A DNA stretch of 64,000 nucleotides from Antennarius striatus (GCF_040054535.1 NC_090787.1:15011001-15075000), one strand, 5' to 3'. Numbered from the stretch's first letter, positions 36,248 through 50,231 are shown. Notes: a model not told the origin generated them from the letters alone. Numbers and translations are program-made.

Positions 36248-39200
36248 ATGGTGAGTTTCTCTGAATTTTTAAGTTTTTCTCAGTATATGGTATCGGGATG
36301 TGCTATTGATCATCTGTATGTCCTTTAAATTGGATGTTTAAATATTTTATGATTGTGTGCTTCCTTGTTTTTGTGCAAAAAATGTGGATCAAACATGTAT
36401 TCATTTCCTTCACTTGGTTTGTTTGAATTGCATTTGTTATATGGAGCATGAAGTAAATACAGAACATTAAAGCTTATTTGTATCTGTGTGGGTGAAATGT
36501 TATAATGTTTTTTTTAAAAATCATCTCCCATATAAGAGCAGTATGCACTTAATAAGCAGATGTCTGCAGATGGACTAGTGCTCATAAAGTCTTGCTGGGC
36601 GGCTAAACATTGCTCAAAAAGACAAAAACTTGTTTGAAATTATAGAAAAGTATGGTAGCACATGTGACTGAAATAAGGTAAACTGTGAATGAAATCATAT
36701 TTCATTCACAGTAAAAACCAGAGAGCTTGAATGACAAAGCCCGAATAGGTGGACGCAAAATATATTTATATATTAAATAAAATACTTTAAACAACCTACA
36801 TACTGTTAAATAAGAATAAAATAAGATAAAATAAGAAAGTGTAATTACAGAAATAAGTGAACTAAAATGAAAATACTTGGAGTCACACCAGTTAAACACA
36901 TCATTAGATCAGTACATGCAAAAATGGCCATAGTTGTCATCAACAAACAAAAAAGTGAAATATATACTGTATATTATACGTGAACTATAATTCAAATTGC
37001 AACAATAGTTTATATATATATAAACATATATGCTTGTCGTGCCTCATCGGTAGGACGCGCTGGTGATCCCAGGGATTCAGCCGAGGAGTCTTCTTCCTCG
37101 GCCGTAGAAGAAGTGACAGCAAACTACAACAATTCATTTGTTTTCCGCTCGCCTAACATATTTTTTTAATCAAATGTGCTTATTTGTGTGTTAGAGTTTG
37201 TATGTGTAATTAATTCTGCTCTGAGACTTTAAAAATAACCCACTCACTGTTGCTAATTAAATTGTGAATAAGCTACACTGTAGGTTCGTATGTTTGTAAA
37301 TCTAATTATGATGAGATCAGTGCCTCACCAGCCATAAACCTCACCGCACGTCACTGATAGATAGGTATATAAAGGTAGGTATATAAAGGTCTGTTTGAAC
37401 AGCTTATTTAGTACGTGTTGTAAGTTATTTCATGTGACTAATTTTAGTTTTATCTACAGACTCTCAAATGTTGGATGCACTTGCTGCTGTTCTGTCTGTG
37501 GTACCATTGTGGGTTCCAGACTGTTAAATGCAAACCTGAATGGATGACACCTCAGTTCCCGTGTGATGTCACAGCCTACAATAACTCTAAGATCGTATTT
37601 GACTGTGAAGGACGTCACCTGCATAAAGTACCTCACGGGATAACCAGGAATGCAACGGAGCTCAACTTGTCGAATAATTTCATTGGCAATATTTCAATTC
37701 ATTCGTTTTCTGAACTAGTGAATCTGACTCATCTCAGTCTCAACCATGTAAACAAACTCAAACCAGTGATCATTGAAAAGAATGCTTTCACAAACCTGAT
37801 GAAACTGCAGGGACTGACACTGTCTGGCAATCATCTGGATAAAATTCCCAGTAATGTCCCCCCTAGTGTGGAATTACTTGAACTAAACTATAACAACATT
37901 ACATCACTGGATAACAGAAGCTTTGTTGGTTTATCAAACATAAAATATTTATTTTTATCAAAAAACTGCTTTTTCTGGCATCCCTGTCACAGAACTGTTA
38001 CCATTGTTGACAACAGTTTCATGGTCATGAACAAACTTCAGACTCTGGACTTGTCCTTTAACAACTTAACTCATGTTCCCAAAGGACTACCTGAGTCATT
38101 AAGTGTACTGAGATTGGCTTCTAACCAAATAGAGTATATAAATGAAGATGATTTGCTCGGGCTAAAAAATTTAAAACTCCTCCAAATAGAAGGTAATTGT
38201 CCAAGATGTAAAAATGCCCCATATCCATGTGTTACTTGTCCAAACATTTCTCTTCGCATCCACTCTCAAGCATTTCACAGTTTGACAGAACTTGAGGTGC
38301 TGAACATGGGAGGAAATTCACTGAAACACATGAAAGCCACCTGGTTTGAGAGAATGCATAAGCTGAGAGACTTGCTGCTGGCATTTAACTTCTTGTTTAA
38401 AATAGTCAGCAATGAGGCACCATTTCTAAGAAACCTCACAAAACTGGAAAAACTGGATATTTCATTCAATTTTGAAGACCAGCTCTATCCTCAGACATTT
38501 AATCTTTCAAAGGACTTTGCAGATCTTGTGTCACTTAAAACTTTGCATATACAGGGTTTGGTCTTCCAAAATATTGGTCCAGAGACACTCACTTCTCTGT
38601 ACCAGCTCAAAAATCTGACTGTACTGAACTTGGGGACTAACTTTATTATTCACTCTGATTCCACCATATTCCACAAATTGTCCCATCTGAAAATGATATA
38701 CCTTGCAGAAAACAGGCTGTATCCACTGGCGGTGAAACGTTCCCTCCAGCAAAATGAGGTCAACAATCAGATGTCAAACCAACTTGTTGAACCTTTCAAT
38801 AGAATCAGACCAAAAGACTTAGTTTATGAGATATCGCACGAACTACTCAAACCAGAGTGCTTTAACTCTGGACGGGTGCTAATCCTCAGTTCAAATAATA
38901 TTTTCTTTATTTCTAAAAAGCAGTTTGAAGGCTATGGAAATATTGCATGTCTCAACCTCTCAAGAAATGGATTTTCTGCAGCCCCTAATGGAACAGAATT
39001 CACCCTGTTACCAAATCTGACATACCTGGACCTGTCGTTCAATAAAATTGATCTGGCGTACAACTACGCCTTCAAAGAACTGGGGAAACTAGAAGTTCTT
39101 GACCTCAGTAACAATGCTCACTACTTTGAAGCCTTTGGAATAAGTCATAATTTAAATTTTATGAAAAATCTGCCTGCCCTGAGGGTGCTGAATATGAGTC

Positions 39201-40546
39201 ACAACTCTATTGGCACATTAACAACCAAACAAATGTGCAGCAGTTCCTTAGCAGAACTCCAGTTTACACACAATCAGCTCGGGAAGATTTGGAGAGCAAC
39301 AGACGCCAGGTATGAGATGCTTTTTAGGAATCTTACAAACTTGACCATTTTAGACATATCCTACAACAACATAATCAAAATTCCAAATGGTGTATATGAA
39401 TATTTGCCGCGTAACCTCACCAAACTTTACATGAGTCATAACAAGCTTACTGATTTCATTTGGGACAATCTGAAGTTTTTCCATCAGCTTCAGATTTTAG
39501 ATCTGAGTTTCAACTCTTTACATAAAGTCACACATATTAAGCCAAACATCATCAACACGTTGACTTTCCTTGATTTGAGTCATAATGGCATATTCCACTT
39601 GGAGGACGGATTTCTTAATAACGCAAAGAGCCTTCAGACTCTCAGTCTCAGCAACAACTTATTGACTACCATCAATCAATCCACCTTCCAATCAAGACCT
39701 GAGAGCCCGATTCAGACTTTATTCTTGCATGGAAACCGATTTCAGTGTACCTGCGATTTGTTAGATTTCATTCTTTGGATTGAGAACAGCAATGTGAAGA
39801 TCCCTAGACTGACCACTTGGGTGACATGTGACACACCAGCAAACCAGAAGGGTCATCCTCTGATATACTTCCAGATTAACCAGTGTGTAAATGACAGTCA
39901 GGCTTTCTTAATGTATACTGTCACACATGTATTTGTCATTGTTTTCCTAATTGTAACAACAGCTGCTCACTTATTTTACTGGGATGCTTCTTATGTCCTA
40001 CACTATGTGAAAGCAAAGCTGAATGGATACAACCCTCTGAACTCATCAGACAGCATTTATGATGTGTTTGTGACCTACGACAGCAGCGATCCACATGTCT
40101 GTGAGTGGGTGATGAAGAATCTACGAGTGCAACTAGAGGAGGAGGGAGAGAGGCATCTTCCTCTGTGTCTAGAGGAGAGAGATTGGTCTCCTGGAGTGCC
40201 GCTGGTGGATAACCTCACTTGGAGCATCCAACATAGTCGCAAGACACTGTTTGTCTTGACAGAGGGCTATGTCAAGACCGGGGCTTTCAGGCTGGCAATG
40301 TATCTGGCCCATCAAAGGCTGTTTGATGAAAATGTAGACGTGATCATGCTGCTGTTGCTGGAGCCAGTGCTGCAGCACTCTCATTTCCTTCGCATGAGGA
40401 GGAGGCTGTGTGGGGAAAGTGTTGTGGATTGGCCGAGAACAGCTGCCGCAGAGCCCTGGTTCTGGCAGAACCTGAGAAATGTGATCAGAGTCAACAATAA
40501 GTTTATGTGCAGCAAGACCTACTCAAAGTACTTCAGTTGCAAATGA
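36248..40546 (+). CDS. tlr8: Toll-like receptor 8
   Basis: Endosomal RNA-degradation-product receptor of the TLR7/8/9 group. The main exon starts at 37460 after TATCTACAG and is open to the stop at 40546. I infer an upstream exon ending at 36250 with ATG|GTGAGT, so the start codon stands alone on its exon, as I recall for mammalian TLR9. This gives 1029 aa. The alternative start is ATG 37475 inside the main exon (1023 aa), which also leaves a plausible signal peptide. The ectodomain has FPCDVTAYNNSK, LRRs, a Z-loop region around residues 430-480 and paired Cys. The membrane helix is at about 816-842. The TIR domain starts at YDVFVTYD (about 868), with BB loop RDWSPGVPLVDNL and a FW motif near the end. 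The 3' UTR runs into the thymosin repeat unit and uses AATAAA at 40690. Confidence 0.94.
36251..37459 (+). other. inferred tlr8 intron 1
   Basis: AT-rich, with TATATA tracts near 36960-37035. A short unassigned GC-richer piece at about 37030-37130 contains a 7-bp hairpin CCGAGGA/TCCTCGG. No gene is seen. Confidence 0.4.
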
Positions 40547-40689
40547 AGTAAATATCATGCATACATAAATACATATCTGTCTCTAAATCATGTATAATTT
40601 TAGAGTGTGGACAAAAATATCTGGAGCTTTGCTTTGAAGTGACAGCTCTATTGTTTGATGAGGTTTTTCTCATTCTGAAATGTGCTTAA

Positions 40690-40695
40690 AATAAA
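40690..40695 (+). terminator. tlr8: tlr8 polyadenylation signal, also copied in the array
   Basis: AATAAA about 145 bases after the tlr8 stop. It lies just inside the first repeat unit, so the same motif recurs at the start of the later complete units (44758, 48646, 59159 and 62233). Confidence 0.6.
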
Positions 40696-41667
40696 AATGC
40701 ATTTTCTATGTTTGTTGATGCTGTGAATGCAACATTGAACGTGATTTATTAATTAATAAATGTATCTTTTGTTGCATGTTGTAAATTTGTCATTTCAAAT
40801 ATCAAAATCAAAATGAACACAATGAACCCGATGGTGTTCTTTGATTTTTAACCTGACTTCCAGAAAACACAAGATGGTCATTGAGTTATGTTTCTACAAT
40901 GTCAAGAATATTGACAGAATAAGATCAATACAGACCAACTGTCTATTAGATATTTTTATACAAATATTTTAACCAATTCTAATTATATTTAAAAGTCCTA
41001 GTCACTCTGACCCCAGAACATCCATTAAGTCTGATTTGTCCACAATAGATGCACACAGGCTTGTCATTTAAGTCACAGGATATTTTCATTGTAAATTTAG
41101 CTTTCAGTAGGTTTTTACATTTATTTTTATCTGTGACTGGAAAGCACAATTTATTTCTTTTTGATACTATCGCGCTCAAGTTTCGCATTGCTATTTTAAT
41201 GACACATTTTTATATATCATCCCCCCTTCTTTGGGGGAGAGGCCTCCTCTGTAAACACTCATACTGGTATGTTTTATCCAAACATTTTCTGTAATGTCGG
41301 TTTGACATTAGATGTAAATATAAAGTATATTACCAGTATTGGTTAGAAGCTCATAGACGTCAACGTCCCATTCTGTTATTGGATCTGCTCCAGGTCACTA
41401 CCTCGTTTGTCCACACGGTGTCGTCCTTCACACAGTTTTCACCTGAGAGACTTATTTCACCCTCAAACCTCTTCGTTTACTAGTCGGCTGTTTTGAAACA
41501 ACCCCTGGAAGAAAATGACGTGAATGCTCCAATGAAGACTGGAGGGTTATTCAAATAGTCACATATTTCCCTAACACTAACTGCCGGTAATGCGAATTAC
41601 TGCTTAAATTACTGTAAAACAAAGTTGATCGGGTTTTTAAGATCCGCCTGTGTGACGCCAGATGATC

Positions 41668-41774
41668 ATTTGCATACTGCTCAGTATTTAATGTGGGATT
41701 GACGCATCACCATCACCGTGTTCCAGCGCAAAGGAGACCTTCACTTTACGTTCACTGTTGTCGTGAGAACTCCA
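41668..41774 (+). promoter_or_regulatory. U1 thymosin promoter and non-coding exon 1
   Basis: Octamer ATTTGCAT (41668-41675) is followed by TATTTAA (41685-41691), then a probable exon 1 (about 41715-41774) ending CCA|GTGAGTG. CRE-like TGACGTGA and an inverted CCAAT box lie further upstream. The same layout recurs in all units. Confidence 0.6.
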
Positions 41775-42053
41775 GTGAGTGTTTGTGGAACTTGCCATAT
41801 TTCAAATGAGCAGTTGTTTCTAGTCAGTTTCCAGATGATGCATCTCTTCGTTGTGTCAGAATATTCTAGTCTGTGATGAAACATCAGGAAATGGCTTTTT
41901 GAAGTTCCAGCGTACAAGAAAGACAAACTGCGGAGCGACAAGCGGTTATAAACTTGATGACAATGTTTATTTAAAACCTGAGAAATTCCATTGGTTATGT
42001 GGGAGCAATAATTGCGTGACATTTGTTGATTTTCATGAGTTTTTCCTCTGTAG

Positions 42054-42209
42054 CGGATCTAGTGGGGGGGGGGGGGGTTGAGGGCGGTGGTTCCTGGGCG
42101 TCACGCGCTGCTTCGCGCATACGGGGACTTTCCCGCGTCAGGCGCGGAGATTGTTTGTTTTACGCGCAATGTTTACGTGAAATGCTCCATTGATGAACTG
42201 GAAGCCCAG
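42054..42209 (+). other. U1 GC-rich candidate exon 1b (5' UTR or alternative promoter)
   Basis: Bounded by a good acceptor (TTTTCCTCTGTAG|CGG) and donor (CCCAG|GTATGT). It contains a G-run, CpG-rich sequence and a perfect NF-kappaB-type GGGACTTTCC at 42124-42133. A uORF starts at 42193. Mammalian Tmsb4x also has an alternative intron-1 exon, to my recollection lymphoid-specific, so this may be either an internal UTR exon or a second promoter. Equivalent segments: 46149-46309, 50045-50183, 57505-57657, 60562-60728, 63636-63804. Confidence 0.5.
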
Positions 42210-42233
42210 GTATGTTTGAATCACTTAAAATAG

Positions 42234-42472
<239 letters not shown>

Positions 42473-43094
42473 AACTGGTTGGAGTATTTCCTGCTTGGCT
42501 GCTTGAGGATACAAAAAGAACAGCGTTCTTGTAGATCTGCGCTGCACAAGTTGTACATGGAAAATAAATCTAAAATGTTCTTGTGGTATTCTCACTGTGT
42601 TTCATCTTCATGAGTGATGCATTTGGTTCATTATCTGAAGCAGCTGATTGATTCTGGTAGTGTTGCATCTGACTATTGAAGATCAGTAAAAATGTTTGCA
42701 ATATTCTCAATGTTCATAAAGAGAAATTCAGCTGGGTACCAAAGATTAATTTAATTTCAATAGCCAGCCTTTTGAAATTAAATGCATCTTAAATTGAATG
42801 GTCGTGGACTTGCCATCCAAAAAACAATTTTGATCTAATCAAGTTGGGTCATAATTTGTAAATAAAATTTGGGCACTTAAAAAAAGTGTTAGCCCTTTGC
42901 TTCATCCTGGGGAGATTTTGTACTTATTGAACTCCGTGCAGTGCTTGAGGTTTCTTCTGTTGCATAATGTCTGCACTAAACTCTGCCAAGAGTTCCTCAA
43001 CATAGTTCTTGTACAGTGATCACCGCCCCCCACTCAATCTGTAGGATTTCTCTTAAGGGTGTGTCAGATTAGCCGCAACATGCAGATTTGCTAT
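42473..43094. other. U1 3' UTR and downstream spacer
   Basis: AATAAA at 42563, then non-coding unit sequence shared with the other copies. No gene. Confidence 0.6.
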
Positions 43095-44142
43095 TTAGTC
43101 ACTGGTTGCCACCGAGAACTCGAATAGTTCAGGAACAGTAAATAACCAAATTGTAAGATTTAAGTTAGTGAACAGGCCGCAGATATTAAAAAAAAAAAAA
43201 AATTGGACAAGTGACGGTCCAATAATGGGCAGAGACAAAGTTCTTCCCCCAAGACTAAAAACTTTATTAAAAGAGTGTAAAAACAACAATACCACCAAGA
43301 GACCTATCAGACCTATCAGGTCTACATGAGCGTTGCAGGATGGCCGGGATGACTAATTAGGGAGCCAATCGAGGCCGGAGCACTCACCCAGCTCCGTGCC
43401 CGACACTCACACTCACACAGCAAACAACCAAAAAGACAAGGGGTAAAGTGTAAAACGTGAAGGCTGTGTAAAAACCACTACACACACAAATTAAGGGGAG
43501 TGTGGAGCTGAAGTGAGGGACCCCGACCGCTGATGGCTCCACCGTCCGCAACACTCATGCAATAGAAAGAACAATTAAAAACATGTTAAAAGCTAGCAGG
43601 ACTGCTGCAACAGTACTGTTTGTTGTCTTGGGGGAAAATACAAGCCTAGAATAAAATCAAGGAGTGTAAAAGGGCACAAAAGCCTAACCAATAAAATTGA
43701 ATAAAATAAAACAATTAAAACCAACAATGAAACCAAGCTATAAAAAAACAACAACAAAACACCAGTGGCAGTCTGTCTAAAATAAAAAGGAGACAGGTTA
43801 AATACCTCTGCCAAATAAACCAATCTGTACACTAAAGGAATTGTCCCTTTACCTCCTGTGGAACAATCCTCTCCAGGAATCCACCTGTGTGGGCATGAGG
43901 GAAGTTCCTGAACAAAACCTAACATATGACAAAAATACATCTAAAAACACATACAAAGCACATAAACATAAAAAAAAAGAAAAAAAAGAAAGAAGATAAC
44001 TTACGGCAGCATGTGTAGCAGTCAACTCCTAGCCAGAAAGGAAGCATAGTGACACCTTATACCAATTTCTGGCTGATTGGTAGGACGAGCTGACTGCTAC
44101 CCCACTCTGGTGGCCCAGGAGAGACATTTTCTACCGGTCACA
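43095..44142 (-). mobile_element. solo LTR in unit U1
   Basis: About 1.05 kb absent from units U4 and U5 and flanked by CTAT on both sides (43091-43094 and 44143-44146). On the minus strand it starts TGTGACCGG, has a GGTATAAGG TATA-like box and AATAAAG, and ends near GGCAACCAGTG; the sister copy in U2 ends ...CTACA, giving TG...CA ends. This fits an LTR retrotransposon or endogenous retrovirus LTR with a 4-bp target duplication. No internal gene is present. The minus-strand open frame of 115 codons is not a protein. Confidence 0.65.
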
Positions 44143-45767
44143 CTATGCAGATATCTCAACGGGGCTGCCAGGGTGTATTCAAGAATTTAAACTTTTAATT
44201 GCACTTGGCAGTGTTGAGCTAGCCCAACAGTGCTCTTTAAACTCTCGTGTAACCAAAATGCATAGATCTCCCGAACTGCTTTCTAAGAGCTATGCATTAT
44301 CTCTTGGGAAACTAATGGAAATATGTGAAACATCTTATCCTTTTTTTTTTAAATGATCTGTTTTAAAGTTTAATAAGGTTCATTGTGTCTGAAGACATGT
44401 TCTTCCAAGTTCCATGGGAATTTGCAGTAGCTTTTGTGCGATGCTGCTGATAATCTGAACAACCTGACATAGGTGAAAACTTTTGAAGGTAACTTAAACA
44501 AGGTACCCAGACACTTCTGCTAACATCTTTCTATTAAATTCTAAGCAACCAGAAAGTTTTCAGGTCGAAACACAAAACCTGACTCATCAGTGACATCAAT
44601 TATCTTACACATTTAATGCTAGTAAACATTTTCAGGTTATTTACTTGGAAGTTAAATACCCTTACATAAACGCAGTAAAATACAGACATAAAGGTAAAAT
44701 TTCTTGCGGCCAAAACACTGACTAGTACGTATGTCAGTATGGCCCTCTTTTAGGGCCATGAGGTTTTTCTCATTCTGAAATGTGCTTAAAATAAAAATAC
44801 ATTTTCTATGTTTGTTGATGCTGTGAATGCAACATTGAATGTGATTTATTAAATTAATAAATGTATCTTTTGTTGCATGTTGTAAATTTGTCATTTCAAA
44901 TATCAAAATCAAAATGAACACAATGAAGCCAATGGTGTTCTTTGATTTTTAACCTGACTTCCAGAAAACACAAGATGGTCATCGAGTTATGTTTCTACAA
45001 TGTCAAGAATATTGACAGAATAAGATCAATACAGACCAACTGTCTATTAGATATTTTTATACAAATATTTTAACCAGTTTTAATTATATTTAAAAGTCCT
45101 AGTCACTCTGACCCCTGAACATCCATTAAATCTGATTTGTCCACAATAGATGCAAACAGGCTTGTCATTTAGTCACAGGATATTTTCATTGTAAATTTAG
45201 CTTTCAGTCGGTTTTTACATTTATTTTTATCTGTAACTGGAATGCACAATTTATATCTTTTTGATACTATCACGCTCAAGTTTTGCATTGCTATTTTAAT
45301 GACACATTTTTATATATCATCCCCCCTTCTTTGGGGGAGAGGCCTCCTCTGTAAAAACTCATACCGGTGTGTTTTATTCAAAATTTTTCTGTAATGTCGG
45401 TTTGACATTAGATGTAAATATAAAGTATATTACCAGTATTGGTTAGAAGCTCATAGACGTCAACGTCCCATTCTGTTATTGGATCTGCTCCAGGTCACTA
45501 CCTCGTTTGTCCACACGGTGTCGTCCTTCACACAGTTTTCACCTGAGAGACTTATTTCACCCTCAAACCTCTTCGTTTACTAGTCGGCTGTTTTGAAAAA
45601 ACAGCTGGAAGAAAATGACGTGAATGCTCCAATGAAGACTGGAGGGTTATTCAAATAGTCACATATTTCCCTAACACTAACTGCCGGTAATGTGAATTAC
45701 TGCTTAAATTACTGTAAAACAAAGTTGATCGGGTTTTTAAGATCCGCCCGTGTGACGCCGGATGATC

Positions 45768-45874
45768 ATTTGCATACTGCTCAGTATTTAATGTGGGATT
45801 GACGCATCACCATCACCGTGTTCCAGCGCAAAGGAGACCTTCACTTTACGTTCACTGTCGTCATGAGAACTCCG
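45768..45874 (+). promoter_or_regulatory. U2 thymosin promoter and non-coding exon 1
   Basis: ATTTGCAT (45768-45775), TATTTAA (45785-45791), exon 1 ending CCG|GTGAGTG at 45874. Confidence 0.6.
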
Positions 45875-46333
45875 GTGAGTGTTTGTGGAACTTGCCATAT
45901 TTCAAATGAGCAGTTGTTTCTAGTCAGTTTTCAGATGATGCATCTCTTCGTTGTGTCAGAATATTCTAGTCTGTGATGAAACATCAGGAAATGGCTTTTT
46001 GAAGTTCCAGCGTACAAGAAAGACGAACTGCGGAGCGACAAGCGGTTAAAAACTTGATGACAGTTTATTTAAAACCTGAGAAATTCCATCGGTTATGTGG
46101 GAGCAATAATTGCGTGACATTTGATTTTCATGACTTTTTCCTCTATAGCGGATCTAGTAGTGGGGGGGGAGGGGGGGTTGAGGGCGGTGGTTCCTGGGCG
46201 TCGCGCGCTGCTTCGCGCATACGGGGACTTTCGCGCGTCAGGCGCGGAGGTTGTTTGTTTTACGCGCAATGTTTACGTGAAATGCTCCATTGATGAACTG
46301 GAAGCCCAGGTATGTTTTTATCACTTAAAATAG

Positions 46334-46605
<272 letters not shown>

Positions 46606-47002
46606 AAATGTTTGCAATGTTCATAAAGAGAAATTCAGCTGGGTACCAAAGATTAATTTAATTTCAAAAGCCAGCCTTTTGAAATTAAATGTGTCTTAAA
46701 TTGCATGGTCACGGACTTGCCGTGCAAAAAACAATTTTGATCTAATGAAGTTGGGTCATAATTTGTAAATAAAATTTGGGCACTTCAAAAAAAATGTTAG
46801 CCCTTTGCTTCATCCTGGGGAGATTTTGTACTTATTGAACTCTGTGCAGTGCTTGAGGTTTCTTCTGTTGCATAATGTCTGCACTAAACTCTGCCAAGAG
46901 TACCTCAACATAGTTCTTGTACAGTGATCACCGCCCCCCACTCAAGAGAAATCCTACAGATTAAGGGTGTGTCAGATTAGCCGCAACATGCAGATTTACT
47001 AT

Positions 47003-48031
47003 TGTAGCCACTGGTTGCCACCGAGAACTCTAATAGTTCAGGAACAGTAAATAACCAAATTGTAAGATTTAAGTTAGTGAACAGGCCGCAGATATTAAAA
47101 AAAAAAAAATTTGACAAGCGATGGTCCAATAATGGGCAGAGACAAAGTTCTTCCCCCAAGACTAAAAACTTTATTAAAAGAGTAAAAAGAACAAGAATAC
47201 CAAGAGACCTATCAGACCTATCAAGTCTACATGAGGATTGCAGGACGGCCGGGATGACTAATTAGGGAGCCAATCGAGGCCGGAGCACTCACCCAGCTCC
47301 GTGCCCGACACTCACACAGCAAACAACCAAAAAGACAAGGGGTAAAGTGTAAAATGTGAAGGCTGTGTAAAAACCACTACACACAAATTAAGGGGAGTGT
47401 GGAGCTGAAGTGAGGGACCCCGACCGCTGATGGCTCCACCGTCCGCAACACTCATGCAATAGAAAGAACAATTAAAAACATGTTAAAAGCTAGCAGGACT
47501 GCTGCAACAGTACAGTTTGTTGTCTTGGGGGAAAATACAAGCCTAGAATAAAATCAAGGAGTATAAAAGGGCACAAAAGCCTAACCAATAAAATTGAATA
47601 AAATAAAACAATTAAAACCAACAATGAAACCAATCTATAAAAAAACAACAACAAAACAGCAGTGGCAGTCTGTCTAAAATAAAAAGGAGACAGGTTAAAT
47701 ACCTCTGCCAAATAAACCAATCTTTACACTAAAGGAATTTTCCCTTTACCTCCTGTGGAACAATCCTCTCCAGGAATCCACCTGTGTGGGCATGAGGGAA
47801 GTCCCTGAACAAAACCTATCATATGACAAAAATAGATCTAAAAACGCATACAAAACACATAAACATAAAAAAAAAGAAAAGAAGACAACTTACGGCAGCA
47901 TGTGTAGCAGTCAACTCCTAGCCAGAAAGGAAGCATAGTGACACCTTATACCAATTTCTGGCTGATTGGTAGGACGAGCTGACTGCTACCCCACTCTGGT
48001 GGCCCAGGAGAGACATTTTCTACCGGTCACA
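47003..48031 (-). mobile_element. solo LTR in unit U2
   Basis: Same element and same position in the unit as the LTR at 43095-44142, flanked by CTAT (46999-47002 and 48032-48035), with intact TGTAGCC...GGTCACA ends. It was copied with the unit rather than inserted independently. Confidence 0.65.
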
Positions 48032-49658
48032 CTATGCAGATATCTCAACGGGGCTGCCAGGGTGTATTCAAGAATTTAAACTTTTAATTGCACCTGGCAG
48101 TGTTGAGCTAGCCCAACAGTGCTCTTTAAACTCTCGTGTAACCAAAATGCATAGATCTCCCGAACTGCTTTCTAAGAGCTATGCATTATCTCTTGGGAAA
48201 CTAATGGAAATATGTGAAACATCTTATCCTTTTTTTTTAAATGATCTGTTTTAAAGTTTAATAAGGTTCATTGTGTCTGAAGACATGTTCTTCCAAGTTC
48301 CATGGGAATTTGCAGTAGCTTTTGTGCGATGCTGCTGATAATCTGAACAACCTGACATAGGTGAAAACTTTTGAAGGTAACTTAAACAAGGTACCCAGAC
48401 ACTTCTGCTAACATCTTTCTATTAAATTCTAAGCAACCAGAAAGTTTTCAGGTCGAAACACAAAACCTGACTCATCAGTGACATCAATTTTCTCACACAT
48501 TTAATACTAGTAAACATTTTCAGGTTATTTACTTGGAAGTTAAATACCCTTACATAAACGCAGTAAAATACTGAGATAAAGGTAAAATTTCTTGCGGCCA
48601 AAACACTGACTAGTACGTATGTCAGTATGGCCCTCTTTTAGGGCCATGGGGTTTTTCTCATTCTGAAATGTGCTTAAAATAAAAATGCATTTTATATTTT
48701 TGTTGATGCTGTGAATGCAACATTGAATGTGATTTATTAAATTAATTAATAAATGTATCTTTTGTTGCATGTTGTAAATTTGTCATTTCAAATATCAAAA
48801 TCAAAATGAACACAATGAACCTGATGGTGTTTTTTGATTTTTAACCTGACTTCCAGAAAACACAAGATGGTCATCGAGTTATGTTTCTACAATGTCAAGA
48901 ATATTGACAGAATAAGATCAATACAGACCAACTGTCTATTAGATATTTTATACAAATATTTTAACCAGTTTTAATTATATTTAAAAGTCCTAGTCACTCT
49001 GACCCCTGAACATCCATTAAATCTGATTTGTCCACAATAGATGCAAACAGGCTTGTCATTTAGTCACAGGATATTTTCATTGTAAACTTAGCTTTCAGTA
49101 GGTTTTTACATTTATTTTTATCTGTGACTGGAAAGCACAATTTATTTCTTTTTGATACTATCGCGCTCAAGTTTCGCATTGCTATTTTAATGACACATTT
49201 TTATATATCATCCCCCCTTCTTTGGGGGAGAGGCCTCCTCTGTAAAAACTCATACTGGTGTGTTTTATCCAAACATTTTCTGTAATGTCGGTTTGACATT
49301 AGATGTAAATATAAAGTATATTACCAGTATTGGTTAGAAGCTCATAGACGTCAACGTCCCATTCTGTTATTGGATCTGCTCCAGGTCACTAACTCGTTTG
49401 TCCACACGGTGTCGTCCTTCACACAGTTTTCACCTGAGAGACTTATTTCACTCTCAAACCTCTTCGTTTACTAGTCGGCTGTTTTGAAAAAACAGCTGGA
49501 AGAAAATGACGTGAATGCTCCAATGAAGACTGGAGGGTTATTCAAATAGTCACATATTTCCCTAACACTAACTGCCGGTAATGCGAATTACTGCTTAAAT
49601 TACTCTAAAACAAAGTTGATCGGGTTTTTAAGATCCGCCCGTGTGACGCCGGTTGATC

Positions 49659-49765
49659 ATTTGCATACTGCTCAGTATTTAACGTGGGATTGACGCATCA
49701 CCATCACTGTGTTCCAGCGCAAAGGAGACCTTCACTTTACGTTCACTGTCGTCGTGAGAACTCCG
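49659..49765 (+). promoter_or_regulatory. U3 thymosin promoter and non-coding exon 1
   Basis: ATTTGCAT (49659-49666), TATTTAA about 10 bases downstream, exon 1 ending CCG|GTGAGTG at 49765. Confidence 0.6.
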
Positions 49766-50231
49766 GTGAGTGTTTGTGGAACTTGCCATATTTCAAATGA
49801 GCAGTTGTTTCTTGTCAGTTTTCAGATGATGCATCTCTTCGTTGTGTCAGAATATTCTAGTCTGTGATGAAACATCAGGAAATGGCTTTTTGAAGTTCCA
49901 GCGTACCAGAAGGACGAACTGTGGACCGACAAGCGGTTAAAAACTTGATGACAATGTTTATTTAAAAACTGAGAAATTCCATCGGTTATGTGGGAGCAAT
50001 AATTGCGTGATATTTGTTGATTTTCATGAGTTTTTCCTCTGTAGCGGATCTAGTAGTGGGGGTGGGGTGGTGGTTCCTGGGCGTCACGCGCTGCTTCGCG
50101 CATACGGGGACTTTCGCGCGGAGATTGTTTGTTTTACACGCAATGTTTACGTGAAATGATCCATTGATGAATTGGAAGCCCAGGTATGTTTTAATCACTT
50201 AAAATAGTCTTGTCTTTTTACAGCATCAAAC

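Noticed and set aside
41049-41294. 81-codon frame repeated in U1, U5 and U6 (also 59555-59800 and 62629-62874), with an opposite-strand 69-codon frame
   Set aside because: It recurs because the unit is duplicated; a base deletion breaks it in U2 and U3, and it resembles no protein I know.
43593-43940. 115-codon minus-strand open frame (and a copy at 47490-47720)
   Set aside because: It lies inside the solo LTR, is low-complexity and hydrophobic, and differs in length between the two copies.
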